Assembly (NCBI RefSeq): GCF_013408685.1
Contig: NZ_JACBZY010000001.1
Location: 310,001 to 374,000, forward strand
DNA from: Schumannella luteola
Lineage (GTDB): Bacteria > Actinomycetota > Actinomycetes > Actinomycetales > Microbacteriaceae
Reading direction: 5' to 3'
DNA length: 64,000 nt
This document shows positions 50,661-58,325 of this stretch, piece by piece; position 1 is the first letter of the stretch, and each line of letters starts with the position of its first letter. The position numbers were made by a program, and so were the translations under genes. The notes under the pieces are model-generated. The model did not search any database. It was not told the origin of the DNA and was given only the letters and a program-made list of their open reading frames with translations.

Positions 50661-51885
50661 CGGCGGGGACAATCTCAACGTCCCGCTCCGAATAGGTGCT
50701 AATCGCATGGCGGAACAACTATTGACCGCGACATCGGTTGTCAGCATCGAAATCCTTGACGCGGATGATCTCGACGTCCGCCTTCGACCCGCGATCGGCC
50801 GATACCTGACTCGCCCGTTCAATCCATCGGCGCCTCTCGACCGACGGCTCGAGGCCCTCGGTGCCCATCGCTCGCTCGTCGAAGAACCGGACCGTCTCGG
50901 TTTGGCGTTCACAGTCCCCGCCGACCATCAGGAAGAACTACGCCGGGTGTTGGTCGACTTCACACCACCGCCAATCGCTGTGGCCGACCTCGACATTCGC
51001 TCGAACGACTCTGCCCCGAGAGATCCGCTCCGTGCTGCGCAAGAGATTGGACGCCGCATCGTCGAAACGGCAGACTCAAACTCGCGAAGGACTCTGTCGA
51101 TCCGACCAAATAGGGAGGTCGTAACCTTCGCCTCGGGGCGTCGCACCCAGATCGGGCCGAGGGGCTACTTCCCCGGGGCACTGCCTGACCTCGCCGCGCC
51201 GGTCTACGGATCCCCGTCGCGGCCGTTCCTCGGACTCATCGACAGCGGCGCAGGGAATCTCGCGCATGTGCTGCGTCTCGGGGTCGGACCGAGCAACTAC
51301 GGCAGTGCGTCCTGGGTGATGGCAAGCGCTCTGGAACAACGTGTCGCGCGCCATCCAAGTTCGCTCTCGGCACTCCTGAGACGAGAAGGCCTCTCCTATG
51401 GAGCTGCCCTGCGATTGACCACCCGGAACGCTCCGTATCTCAGCTCGATGACGTTCGCGGTAGCCCCAACCGGGCTCCGTCGATCGCTGGAGCTTTCAGA
51501 CGAGGCGTTGCGCCTGGCGAGAGACGAAAGCGCGAACCTCACGCAGCAGGAGTACGAGGCACAGGCCAGCCTAGAGGTCACAGCAACCCTGGCCGAATCC
51601 GAGAGAGCCGCAATCACGCTGTGGTCGGTAGGCGCCCCCCTCCCTGACATCTACCGAGAGGAAGTGAATCTCGGGAGCCTCTGGGAAGACGCAATGGACC
51701 GTTCTGAGAGTTCGAGTCGGTGGACTCAACTTCCGGTCACCCTGATCGTCGGCGACGCCGCCGCGATTCACCGCGAGTGCTCGGAGCTCAAGTTCGACAG
51801 CGAGTGGACCGCGCAAGAGGTGCGGTCCGACACGACAGCACTTCAATCAGCGCCAGCGAATACCGCGCCGAACGCGGCCAAGTAG
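50650..51885 (+). CDS. M16 family peptidase-like protein, non-catalytic partner
   Basis: This 411-residue protein is an M16 relative that has no HxxEH motif anywhere. Its C-terminal half has the M16 pattern LGVGPSNYGSASWVMASALEQR followed by LLRREGLSYGAALRL, the region that binds substrate in two-subunit M16B enzymes. The ATG overlaps the stop of the catalytic subunit by 11 bases, so translation is coupled and a heterodimer is likely. The last 50 residues are hydrophilic and low in complexity. It is the last gene of the rightward lanthipeptide operon and ends 48 bases before the repeat at the tRNA. Substrate positioning for leader removal is inferred. Confidence 0.85.
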   Translation: MASSGGDNLNVPLRIGANRMAEQLLTATSVVSIEILDADDLDVRLRPAIGRYLTRPFNPSAPLDRRLEALGAHRSLVEEPDRLGLAFTVPADHQEELRRVLVDFTPPPIAVADLDIRSNDSAPRDPLRAAQEIGRRIVETADSNSRRTLSIRPNREVVTFASGRRTQIGPRGYFPGALPDLAAPVYGSPSRPFLGLIDSGAGNLAHVLRLGVGPSNYGSASWVMASALEQRVARHPSSLSALLRREGLSYGAALRLTTRNAPYLSSMTFAVAPTGLRRSLELSDEALRLARDESANLTQQEYEAQASLEVTATLAESERAAITLWSVGAPLPDIYREEVNLGSLWEDAMDRSESSSRWTQLPVTLIVGDAAAIHRECSELKFDSEWTAQEVRSDTTALQSAPANTAPNAAK

Positions 51886-51936
51886 TCCGGAGCTATTCCG
51901 GAGCGGCCCTACCGTGTGTCGCGTAGAGATACGCGA

Positions 51937-51960
51937 AAACCCCCGGCGGACCAGGGGTTT
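51937..51960 (-). terminator. Terminator after tRNA-Arg
   Basis: AAACCCC and GGGGTTT form a stem around an eight- to ten-base loop, six bases beyond the tRNA 3' end. Its better preserved twin lies at 41578-41601. Confidence 0.75.
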
Positions 51961-51965
51961 CTCTG

Positions 51966-52038
51966 TGCGCCCGGAGGGATTCGAACCCCCAACCTTCTGA
52001 TCCGTAGTCAGATGCTCTATCCGTTGAGCTACGGGCGC
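51966..52038 (-). tRNA. tRNA-Arg (anticodon ACG)
   Basis: The minus strand folds into a complete 73-base cloverleaf: acceptor GCGCCCG/CGGGCGC with discriminator A, D-arm AGCTC...GAGC, anticodon stem TCTGA/TCAGA with loop CTACGGA (anticodon ACG, read as inosine-CG), and T-arm TGGGGGTTCGAATCCCTC. CCA is not encoded. It reads CGU, CGC and CGA arginine codons. The 3' end is the integration point of the lanthipeptide island. Confidence 0.97.
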
Positions 52039-52136
52039 ATGTCCCTCTCGGCCGGAGCCGCGAAGCAACCTGACGACTATAACAGCGCCGGAGGGGTGCT
52101 CGTGACCACTCCGGCGAGCGCGCGACGAGCCGGGCG

Positions 52137-52199
52137 CGTCGAGTGGCCAGAGATGCGGATGACACGCCGGGCGTGATCTGCATCTCTGGCCGCTCGACG
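52137..52199. repeat. Large inverted repeat downstream of tRNA-Arg region
   Basis: GTGGCCAGAGATGC pairs with GCATCTCTGGCC, extended outward by CGTCGAG/CTCGACG and inward by CACGCC/GGCGTG, giving a stem of about 30 pairs with few mismatches and a two-base centre. It lies 50 bases after the aldo/keto reductase stop and could act as its terminator, or be a mobile palindromic element. Confidence 0.75.
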
Positions 52200-52249
52200 G
52201 CGCGAGACGCGCGAGACAACCGAGCGAGCGAGAAGCGAGAGGGGCGGCC

Positions 52250-53290
52250 TCAGACGTCGCCGACGCGGGCGCCCGACCAGAGGTCGACGCCGGCCGTGTC
52301 GCCGGCGAAGGCGTCGATCTCGGCGAGCTCCGCATCCGTGAACGTCAGGTTCTGCAGGGCGGCGACGTTCTGCTCCAGCTGCTCCACGCGGGAGGCGCCG
52401 ACCACGAGCGAGGTGACGCGCTCGTCGCGCAGCGCCCACGCGAGGGCGAGCTGCGCGAGCGACTGGCCGCGACGCGAGGCGATCGCATCCAAGGCGCGAA
52501 GACGCTCGACCAGCTCCGGCGTGATCGACCCAGCATCCAGCGACTTGTCCGCGGCGGCGCGGGAGTCGGCGGGCACGCCGTCGAGGTACTTGCCGGTCAG
52601 CAGGCCCTGCGCGAGGGCGGTGAAGCCGATGACGCCCGCGCCGACCTCGGCCGCCGCATCCAGCAGGCCCTCGGTCTCGATCCAGCGGTTCAGCATCGAG
52701 TACGAGGGCTGGTGGATGAGCAGCGGGGTGCCGAGCTCGCGCAGGATCGCCGCCGCCTGCCGGGTGCGCTCCGCGTCGTACGACGAGATGCCCACGTAGA
52801 GCGCCTTGCCCTGCTGCACCGCGGTGTGCAGCGCGCCCATCGTCTCCTCGAGCGGGGTGGAGGCGTCGAGTCGGTGCGAGTAGAAGATGTCGACGTAGTC
52901 GAGCCCCATGCGCTCGAGCGACTGGTCGAGCGAGGCGAGCACGTACTTGCGCGAGCCGCCGCCCTGACCGTACGGGCCGGGCCACATGTCCCAGCCGGCC
53001 TTCGTCGAGATGACCATCTCGTCGCGGTAGGGCTTGAAGTCCTCGCGCATCAGACGGCCGAAGTTGACCTCGGCGGCGCCGTAGGGCGGGCCGTAGTTGT
53101 TCGCCAGGTCGTGGTGCGTGATGCCGAGGTCGAAGGCGCGGCGGGCGATCGCGCGCTGCGACTCGAACGCGCGGTCGTCGCCGAAGTTGTGCCAGTAGCC
53201 GAGCGACAGCAGCGGCAGGTCGAGACCGGAGCGTCCGGTGCGGCGGTACGGCATCGAGTCGTAGCGGTCGGGATGAGCGACGTAGGTCAT
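52250..53290 (-). CDS. Aldo/keto reductase (YghZ/L-glyceraldehyde 3-phosphate reductase type)
   Basis: This 346-residue enzyme belongs to the AKR14/YghZ group, NADPH-dependent reductases of L-glyceraldehyde 3-phosphate and methylglyoxal. The N-terminus MPYRRTGRSGLDLPLLSLGYWHNFGDD is characteristic, followed by the active-site Asp and Tyr in THHDLANNYGPPYGAAE, Lys in STKAGWDMWPGPYG and His in DIFYSHRLDASTPLEETM. The insert GGGSRKYVLASLDQSLERM also matches. The ATG at 53290 is where similarity begins; upstream sequence in frame is promoter. It stands alone, with a large inverted repeat after it. A detoxifying role is likely from the family. Confidence 0.9.
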   Translation of the reverse strand: MTYVAHPDRYDSMPYRRTGRSGLDLPLLSLGYWHNFGDDRAFESQRAIARRAFDLGITHHDLANNYGPPYGAAEVNFGRLMREDFKPYRDEMVISTKAGWDMWPGPYGQGGGSRKYVLASLDQSLERMGLDYVDIFYSHRLDASTPLEETMGALHTAVQQGKALYVGISSYDAERTRQAAAILRELGTPLLIHQPSYSMLNRWIETEGLLDAAAEVGAGVIGFTALAQGLLTGKYLDGVPADSRAAADKSLDAGSITPELVERLRALDAIASRRGQSLAQLALAWALRDERVTSLVVGASRVEQLEQNVAALQNLTFTDAELAEIDAFAGDTAGVDLWSGARVGDV

Positions 53291-53454
53291 GCGGATGACG
53301 CTACCCGCGCGACCCGGGCCGGGCGCGAGCGCGACGCAACCCTCCCCTACCAGCCGAGCACCCGCATCCACCACCCCCGGCCCGCCGGACGGGTTGCGCT
53401 ACGCCTGAGACTTAGGCTGAGCACACCGACGACGGTGCCGGAAGGAGGATCGAC

Positions 53455-55473
53455 ATGCCCGCACTGAACGCCGATGCCGCCCGCGACCTCGACACGATCC
53501 GCGATGCGCTGCTCGGCGGCGACCGCGAGTTCGATCGCCGCCTCGACGAGCATTTCCCGCGCCTGCACGCCCTCTTCTTCCGCCTCTACGGCGACCGCGC
53601 CGACGGCTTCGAGGCGCTGCGCGACACGATCCTCATCGCCGGCGAGAGCTGGGATGCGCGCGCCCAGCCCCTGCGCGATCGCGACGCCGAGCGCGAGCTG
53701 CCCTCCGAGTCGCACGCCGACAGCGGCACCTCCGACACCCTCAGCGTCACGTCCGGCGCCCCGAAGCAGCCGTGGTTCGCCGACAACCGGCTCGTCGGCG
53801 GCGTCGCCTACGTCGACCGCTACGCCAGCGACCTGGCGGGGATGCGCGCCCGCATCCCCGACCTGAAGGATCTGGGGCTCGGCTGGCTGCACCTCATGCC
53901 GCTGTTCCGCACGCCCGAGGGGGATGACGACGGCGGCTACGCGGTCAGCAGCTACCGCGAGGTCGATCCCGCGCTCGGCACGATCGCCGACCTGCGCCAG
54001 ACGGCGACCGAGTTGCACGAGGCGGGCCTGTCGCTCGTGCTCGATTTCGTCTTCAACCACACCGCGAGCGACCACGAGTGGGCGCGGAAGGCCGTGGCCG
54101 GCGAGCCCGGCTACGAGGACTTCTACCTGATCTTCCCCGACCGCGAGCTGCCCGATCGCTACGAGCAGACGGTGCGCGAGATCTTCCCCGACGACCACCC
54201 CGGCAGCTTCATCCAGCTGCCCGACGGCCGCTGGATCTGGTCGACGTTCCACCACTACCAGTGGGACCTCAACTACGCGAACCCCACCGTGTTCCGTGCC
54301 ATGGCGGGCGAGATGCTGTTTCTCGCGAACCTCGGCGTCGACGTGCTGCGCATGGATGCGGTCGCCTTCATCTGGAAGCAGCTCGGCACGCCGAGCGAGT
54401 CGCTGCCCGAAGCGCACCTGCTGCTGCAGGCCTTCAACGCGGTGCTCGCGATCGCCGCGCCGGGCGTGGTGTTCCTGTCGGAGGCGATCGTGCATCCCGA
54501 CGAGGTCGTCGACTACATCTCGACCGACGAGGCCCGCCTCAGCTACAACCCGCTGCAGATGGCGCTGACCTGGGAGGCGCTCGCGACGCGCGACCCGCGG
54601 CTGCTGCGCCAGGCGCTCGAGCGCCGGCACACGCTGCCCGACGGCACGGCGTGGGTCAACTACGTGCGCGGACACGACGACATCGGCTGGACCTTCGCCG
54701 ACGAGGATGCGGCCGAGCTCGGCATCGACGCCGGCGCCCACCGCCGCTTCCTCAACGAGTTCTACTCCGGCCGCTTCGAGGGCAGCTTCGCGCGGGGAGT
54801 GCTCTTTCAGGAGAACCCGCGCACCGGGGATGCCCGCGTGGCCGGCACCACCGCCTCCCTCGCCGGCGTCGAGGCCCGCGACCCGGCGGGCGTGCAGCGC
54901 GTCGTGCTCGCGCACTCGATCGCGTTCAGCACCGGCGGCGTGCCGCTGATCTACCTCGGCGACGAGGTCGGGCAGCTCAACGACTACAGCTACGCCGACG
55001 ATCCCGAGCGCGCGCGCGACAGCCGCTGGGTCAACCGGCCCGAGTACCCGGCCGAGGCCTACGCGAGCCGCGACGACGAGCGCACGGTCGCCGGCTGGCT
55101 GCACCGCTGGATGCGCCGGCTCATCGAGGTGCGCCAGGCGACGCCCGAGCTGGCCGGCACGACGCTGCTGCCCTTCGACGCGCGCTCGCCGCACGTGCTG
55201 GCGTTCCAGCGCACGGCGGACTCGGCATCCGCCCTCGGCGACGGTGCCGGCGACGGCTCGGATGCGACCGGCTCGACCGTGCTGGTGCTCGCGAACTTCG
55301 GCGACGAGGATGCGGAGATCAGCGCCGAGGTGCTCAGCGGGTTCGCGCCGATCGCGACCGAGCTCATCACGAGCCGCGTCGTGAGCCTCGGCGGCGGGAT
55401 CGTGCTCGAGCCGCGGCATCTCGCCTGGCTGCGCGTGCAGCCGGCCGCCGCCGCCGGTCCCGAGCGCTTCTAG
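53455..55473 (+). CDS. Amylosucrase (GH13 family)
   Basis: This 672-residue enzyme is an amylosucrase, which splits sucrose, releases fructose and adds glucose to an alpha-1,4-glucan. The N-terminal helical domain (about residues 1-105) precedes the barrel, which starts FADNRLVGGVAYVDRYA. Barrel motifs carry the catalytic residues: LDFVFNHTASDHEWA, nucleophile Asp301 in VLRMDAVAFIWK, acid/base Glu343 in VFLSEAIVHPDE and Asp408 in VRGHDDIGW. The amylosucrase-type segment GYEDFYLIFPDRELPDRYEQ is present. No signal peptide is seen, so it acts inside the cell. The ATG follows GGAAGGAGGATCG. Its stop shares a CTAG with the stop of the converging WYL regulator. Confidence 0.9.
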   Translation: MPALNADAARDLDTIRDALLGGDREFDRRLDEHFPRLHALFFRLYGDRADGFEALRDTILIAGESWDARAQPLRDRDAERELPSESHADSGTSDTLSVTSGAPKQPWFADNRLVGGVAYVDRYASDLAGMRARIPDLKDLGLGWLHLMPLFRTPEGDDDGGYAVSSYREVDPALGTIADLRQTATELHEAGLSLVLDFVFNHTASDHEWARKAVAGEPGYEDFYLIFPDRELPDRYEQTVREIFPDDHPGSFIQLPDGRWIWSTFHHYQWDLNYANPTVFRAMAGEMLFLANLGVDVLRMDAVAFIWKQLGTPSESLPEAHLLLQAFNAVLAIAAPGVVFLSEAIVHPDEVVDYISTDEARLSYNPLQMALTWEALATRDPRLLRQALERRHTLPDGTAWVNYVRGHDDIGWTFADEDAAELGIDAGAHRRFLNEFYSGRFEGSFARGVLFQENPRTGDARVAGTTASLAGVEARDPAGVQRVVLAHSIAFSTGGVPLIYLGDEVGQLNDYSYADDPERARDSRWVNRPEYPAEAYASRDDERTVAGWLHRWMRRLIEVRQATPELAGTTLLPFDARSPHVLAFQRTADSASALGDGAGDGSDATGSTVLVLANFGDEDAEISAEVLSGFAPIATELITSRVVSLGGGIVLEPRHLAWLRVQPAAAAGPERF

Positions 55474-56510
55474 CCCGCCGGAGCAGCGGAAGCCAGTCGA
55501 GCAGCGAGCTCGCGCGCGGCCGCGCTCAGCTCGGCGGGGCCCTGGATGCGGAACTCGGCATCCAGCCCCGCGAACCGCGCCGCGAGCGCGCGCCACGACC
55601 AGGAGCCGAGCGTGAGCCGCGAGGTCTCGGCGTCGATCTCGACGAGCACGGTGTCGGCGTCGCCGCCAGCGCTCCCGCCGATGCCGCCGCCGCTGTCGGC
55701 CCCGACGAACGGCGCGATCCGCCGCGCGGGCGCCGCGATCTCGACCGTGCCGACGCAGGGCCAGCCGGAGGTCGCACCAGAGCCCGCCCCCGCCTCCACG
55801 TTCGATCCGCGGAACCGCGCCGCGAGGAACGCGACCGGATCGCCGCCGGGGATCGCGCGCGGCGTGAAACGCAGCCGCGTGGGCGCGCGCGGATGCATCC
55901 GGTCGATGCGGTATGTCGACCAGTCGCCGGCCTCTCCGACCTCGGCGTTCCAGGCGAGCAGGTACCAGCGCCCGTTCCGCGCGACGACGGCGTGCGGCTC
56001 GACCCGGCGCGCGGGGCGGTCGGCGGCCTCGCCCCACGCCGAGCCGTAGTCGAAGCGCAGCACCTCATGTGCACGGGTCGCCTCGCTGACGGCCACCAGC
56101 ACATCCGGGTCGACAGCCGTGCCGGCGGTCGTCGGCGTGACCGCGACGGCATCCACCCGACCACGCAACCGCGCCGGCATCACCTGCCGGACGGTGGCGA
56201 GCGCCCGGGTCGCGGCCTCGGCGATGTCGGCGCCGGAGGCGGGCGCGACGGCCAGCGCGAGCGCGACGGCGATCGCCTGCTCGTCGTCGAAGAGCAGCGG
56301 CGGCAGGTCGGATCCGGCCTCGAGCCGGTAGCCGCCGGCCGGACCGCGCGCCGCCTCGACCCGGTAGCCGAGCTCACGCAGGCGGTCGACGTCGCGGCGC
56401 ACCGTGCGCGGGCTCACGTTCAGCCGCTCCGCGAGCACCTCGCCCGCCCACTCGCGGCGCACCTGCAGCAGCGAGAGCAGTTCGAGCATCCGCGACGAGG
56501 GATCGGTCAT
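55470..56510 (-). CDS. WYL-domain transcriptional regulator (DeoR-like HTH)
   Basis: This 346-residue regulator has an N-terminal winged helix-turn-helix (MLELLSLLQVRREWAGEVLAERL ... SPRTVRRDVDRLRELGY, residues about 8-60) and a WYL domain at about residues 140-215 (VLRFDYGS ... RNGRWYLLAWNAEVGEWSTYRIDRM-like pattern), followed by a WCX extension. Such proteins sense nucleic acid or small-molecule ligands. The gene converges with amylosucrase, with the two stop codons overlapping in CTAG, and diverges from a VOC-type gene at 56600, which is a common target arrangement. It contains a low-complexity Gly/Ala loop before the end. Targets are inferred. Confidence 0.87.
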   Translation of the reverse strand: MTDPSSRMLELLSLLQVRREWAGEVLAERLNVSPRTVRRDVDRLRELGYRVEAARGPAGGYRLEAGSDLPPLLFDDEQAIAVALALAVAPASGADIAEAATRALATVRQVMPARLRGRVDAVAVTPTTAGTAVDPDVLVAVSEATRAHEVLRFDYGSAWGEAADRPARRVEPHAVVARNGRWYLLAWNAEVGEAGDWSTYRIDRMHPRAPTRLRFTPRAIPGGDPVAFLAARFRGSNVEAGAGSGATSGWPCVGTVEIAAPARRIAPFVGADSGGGIGGSAGGDADTVLVEIDAETSRLTLGSWSWRALAARFAGLDAEFRIQGPAELSAAARELAARLASAAPAG

Positions 56511-56599
56511 GTTCTCGATTCTCGCCGAAGTAGCGGTCAGGATCTGGCCTGATCTGCGGAGAGAGTCACCTCAACAAGGTCACACCCCAAGGAGACGAC

Positions 56600-57073
56600 A
56601 TGTCGATCACGACCACCCCGCACCTCAACTTCGACGGCGACGCCCGTGCTGCCCTCGAGTTCTACGGCACCGCCCTCGGCGTCGCGCCGGCGATGATGAC
56701 CTACGGCCAGATGGGCGCCTCGCAGGATCCGGCGTGGGCCGACCGCATCGTCTGGGGCCAGGTCGAGACCTCGAGCGGCGTGCGCGTCATGGCCTTCGAC
56801 GTCTGGCCGCACCAGGGCTACGACCAGGGCGAGAACGCGTTCTACGTCTACCTCAGCGGCGACGACGCCGACGAGATCACCGCGATCTGGAACGGCCTGG
56901 TCGACGGAGCCGAGATCCGCCAGCCGCTCGGGGCGTCGGCCTGGTCGCCGCTCGCCGGCCAGCTGCGCGACCGCTTCGGCGTGATCTGGGCGCTCGACGT
57001 GCGCGCCGAGCAGGGCGGCGACGCGGAGGCGGGCGCCGACGCGAACGCGGAGGCGGACACCACCGCGAGCTGA
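56600..57073 (+). CDS. VOC family protein (PhnB-like)
   Basis: This 157-residue protein is a PhnB/3-demethylubiquinone methyltransferase-like member of the VOC superfamily. The pattern TPHLNFDGDARAALEFYGTAL at the start, then QVETSSGVRVMAFDVWP, and LRDRFGVIWALDV at the end, are typical. The ATG follows CAAGGAGACGAC. The last 25 residues are an Ala/Glu/Asp-rich tail that is not part of the fold. It is divergent from the WYL regulator at 56510 and is probably under its control. The substrate is unknown; relatives are often resistance or modification enzymes, or non-catalytic. Confidence 0.85.
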   Translation: MSITTTPHLNFDGDARAALEFYGTALGVAPAMMTYGQMGASQDPAWADRIVWGQVETSSGVRVMAFDVWPHQGYDQGENAFYVYLSGDDADEITAIWNGLVDGAEIRQPLGASAWSPLAGQLRDRFGVIWALDVRAEQGGDAEAGADANAEADTTAS

Positions 57074-57090
57074 CGCCGCAGGACGACGCG

Positions 57091-57140
57091 AGCGCGCATT
57101 CCCGCACCGGAGAAGACTCCGCGGTGCGGGGATGCGCGCT
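57091..57140. terminator. Bidirectional terminator hairpin
   Basis: AGCGCGCATTCCCGCACC pairs with GGTGCGGGGATGCGCGCT, with one mismatched pair and a 14-base loop, between converging genes. Confidence 0.85.
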
Positions 57141-57166
57141 GTCGTCGGTGCGGGCGGGATCCGCCC

Positions 57167-57355
57167 TCAGCTGATCTCGGGGGTGTCGCTCTCGCGCTCG
57201 TCCGCCTCGTCGCGCTGGGTGTCGGCGACCATCTCGCGGTCGCTCGTGCCCTGCCCGGTGAGGCTGCTCTCGATATCGTCCGACTGGCCCGAGTTCACCG
57301 AATCCCAGGTCTGTGCCGAGTCGCCGGACTGGTTGCCGCTTGCGTTGTGTGCCAT
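57167..57355 (-). CDS. Small acidic hydrophilic protein (62 residues), unknown function
   Basis: This short frame encodes a peptide rich in Asp, Glu, Ser, Gln and Asn (for example GQSDDIESSLTGQGTSDRE) with no hydrophobic segment, no Cys and low predicted structure. Codon choice ends in G/C as in neighbouring genes, which supports it, but there is no good ribosome-binding site. It may be a disordered stress-related or cold-shock-type small protein. It faces the VOC gene across a terminator and diverges from beta-phosphoglucomutase. I do not recognise a family with confidence. Confidence 0.5.
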   Translation of the reverse strand: MAHNASGNQSGDSAQTWDSVNSGQSDDIESSLTGQGTSDREMVADTQRDEADERESDTPEIS

Positions 57356-57487
57356 GAGCACATGATGCGCCGCGTGCCCCGTCCGAGTGTTCACCGCACA
57401 GGGGACGTGCATCCGACCCCCTGACGGTTCTACGCTCGACGTGCGGACGCGTGACGAGCGGACGCGAATCCACCACAAAGGGGTCTC

Positions 57488-58258
57488 ATGTTCCGCTCGC
57501 GCCTGGCTTCCGTGCGTGCCTTCCTCTTCGACCTGGACGGCGTGCTCACGCCGACGGCCGAGGTGCATCGCCGCGCCTGGTCGCGGCTGTTCACGGCCGA
57601 GCTGGATGCGCGCGGAGCCGCGCCGTACACGGAGGCCGACTACTTCCGGCACATCGACGGCAAGCCGCGCTTCGACGGCGTGCGCGACCTGCTCGCCTCG
57701 CGCGGCATCGAACTGCCCGAGGGCACGGTCGACGACGCCCCCGAGCTCGAGACCGTCGGCGGTCTCGGCAACCGCAAGAACGCGCTCTTCACGGCCGAGC
57801 TGACCGAGCACGGCGTCACCGCCTACCCCGGTTCGATCGCCTTCCTGGATGCGGTGCAGGCCTCCGGCTACCAGGTCGCCGTCGTCTCCAGCTCGCGCAA
57901 CGCCCCCGCCGTGCTCGCCGCCGCCGGTATCGCCGACCGCTTCGAGATCGTCGTCGACGGAGCCGTCGCCGCCCGCGAGGGGCTGCCCGGCAAGCCGGCC
58001 CCCGACACCTACCTCGCCGGAGCCGAGCGGCTCGGACTCACCGCGGCCGACTGCGTCGTCGTCGAAGACGCCGAGTCGGGCGTGCAGGCCGGCCGCGCCG
58101 GCGACTTCGGGCTCGTTCTCGGCGTCGACCGCGGCGTCGGAGCCGAGGCGCTGCTCGAGCATGGCGCCGACCTCGTCGTCGCCGACTTGGGCGAGCTCGC
58201 CGCCGACGTCGCCGCGGTTCCGGCCGGCGGTGCCGATTCGGGCGAAGAACTTCGATGA
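57488..58258 (+). CDS. pgmB: Beta-phosphoglucomutase (HAD superfamily)
   Basis: This 256-residue HAD enzyme interconverts beta-glucose 1-phosphate and glucose 6-phosphate. The nucleophile motif is FLFDLDGVLTPTA (Asp at about 16 and the acid/base Asp two later), followed by DGKPRFDGV in the cap, motif II VVSSSRNAP, Lys in GLPGKPAPDTYLAGA and motif IV VVVEDAESGVQAG. The ATG follows CAAAGGGGTCTC. It lies 67 bases before a GH65 phosphorylase, and the pair makes good sense: the phosphorylase releases beta-glucose 1-phosphate and this enzyme brings it into glycolysis. It is longer than the best-studied family members by about 30 residues. Confidence 0.9.
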   Translation: MFRSRLASVRAFLFDLDGVLTPTAEVHRRAWSRLFTAELDARGAAPYTEADYFRHIDGKPRFDGVRDLLASRGIELPEGTVDDAPELETVGGLGNRKNALFTAELTEHGVTAYPGSIAFLDAVQASGYQVAVVSSSRNAPAVLAAAGIADRFEIVVDGAVAAREGLPGKPAPDTYLAGAERLGLTAADCVVVEDAESGVQAGRAGDFGLVLGVDRGVGAEALLEHGADLVVADLGELAADVAAVPAGGADSGEELR

Positions 58259-58325
58259 ACTACTTTCTCTCGGGGTCTCCGAACCCCTTCCACTGCAGCC
58301 CGACCATCCACGGAGAGAACGCCTG

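Larger units (their letters stand above)
41573..51998. mobile_element. Genomic island at tRNA-Arg carrying a class III lanthipeptide system
   Basis: The island is bounded by two direct repeats of about 60 bases: the 3' end of tRNA-Arg with its terminator at 51933-51999, and a degenerate copy at 41575-41636. This is the pattern left by site-specific integration at a tRNA 3' end. Inside are eight complete genes plus a short precursor gene, all belonging to one lanthipeptide system, and their base composition is visibly less GC-rich than the neighbours. The chromosome to the left of the island carries three broken genes, so the spot is an insertion hot spot. No integrase or excisionase gene is present, so the island is either fixed or moved in trans. 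Boundaries are approximate within a few bases. Confidence 0.7.
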
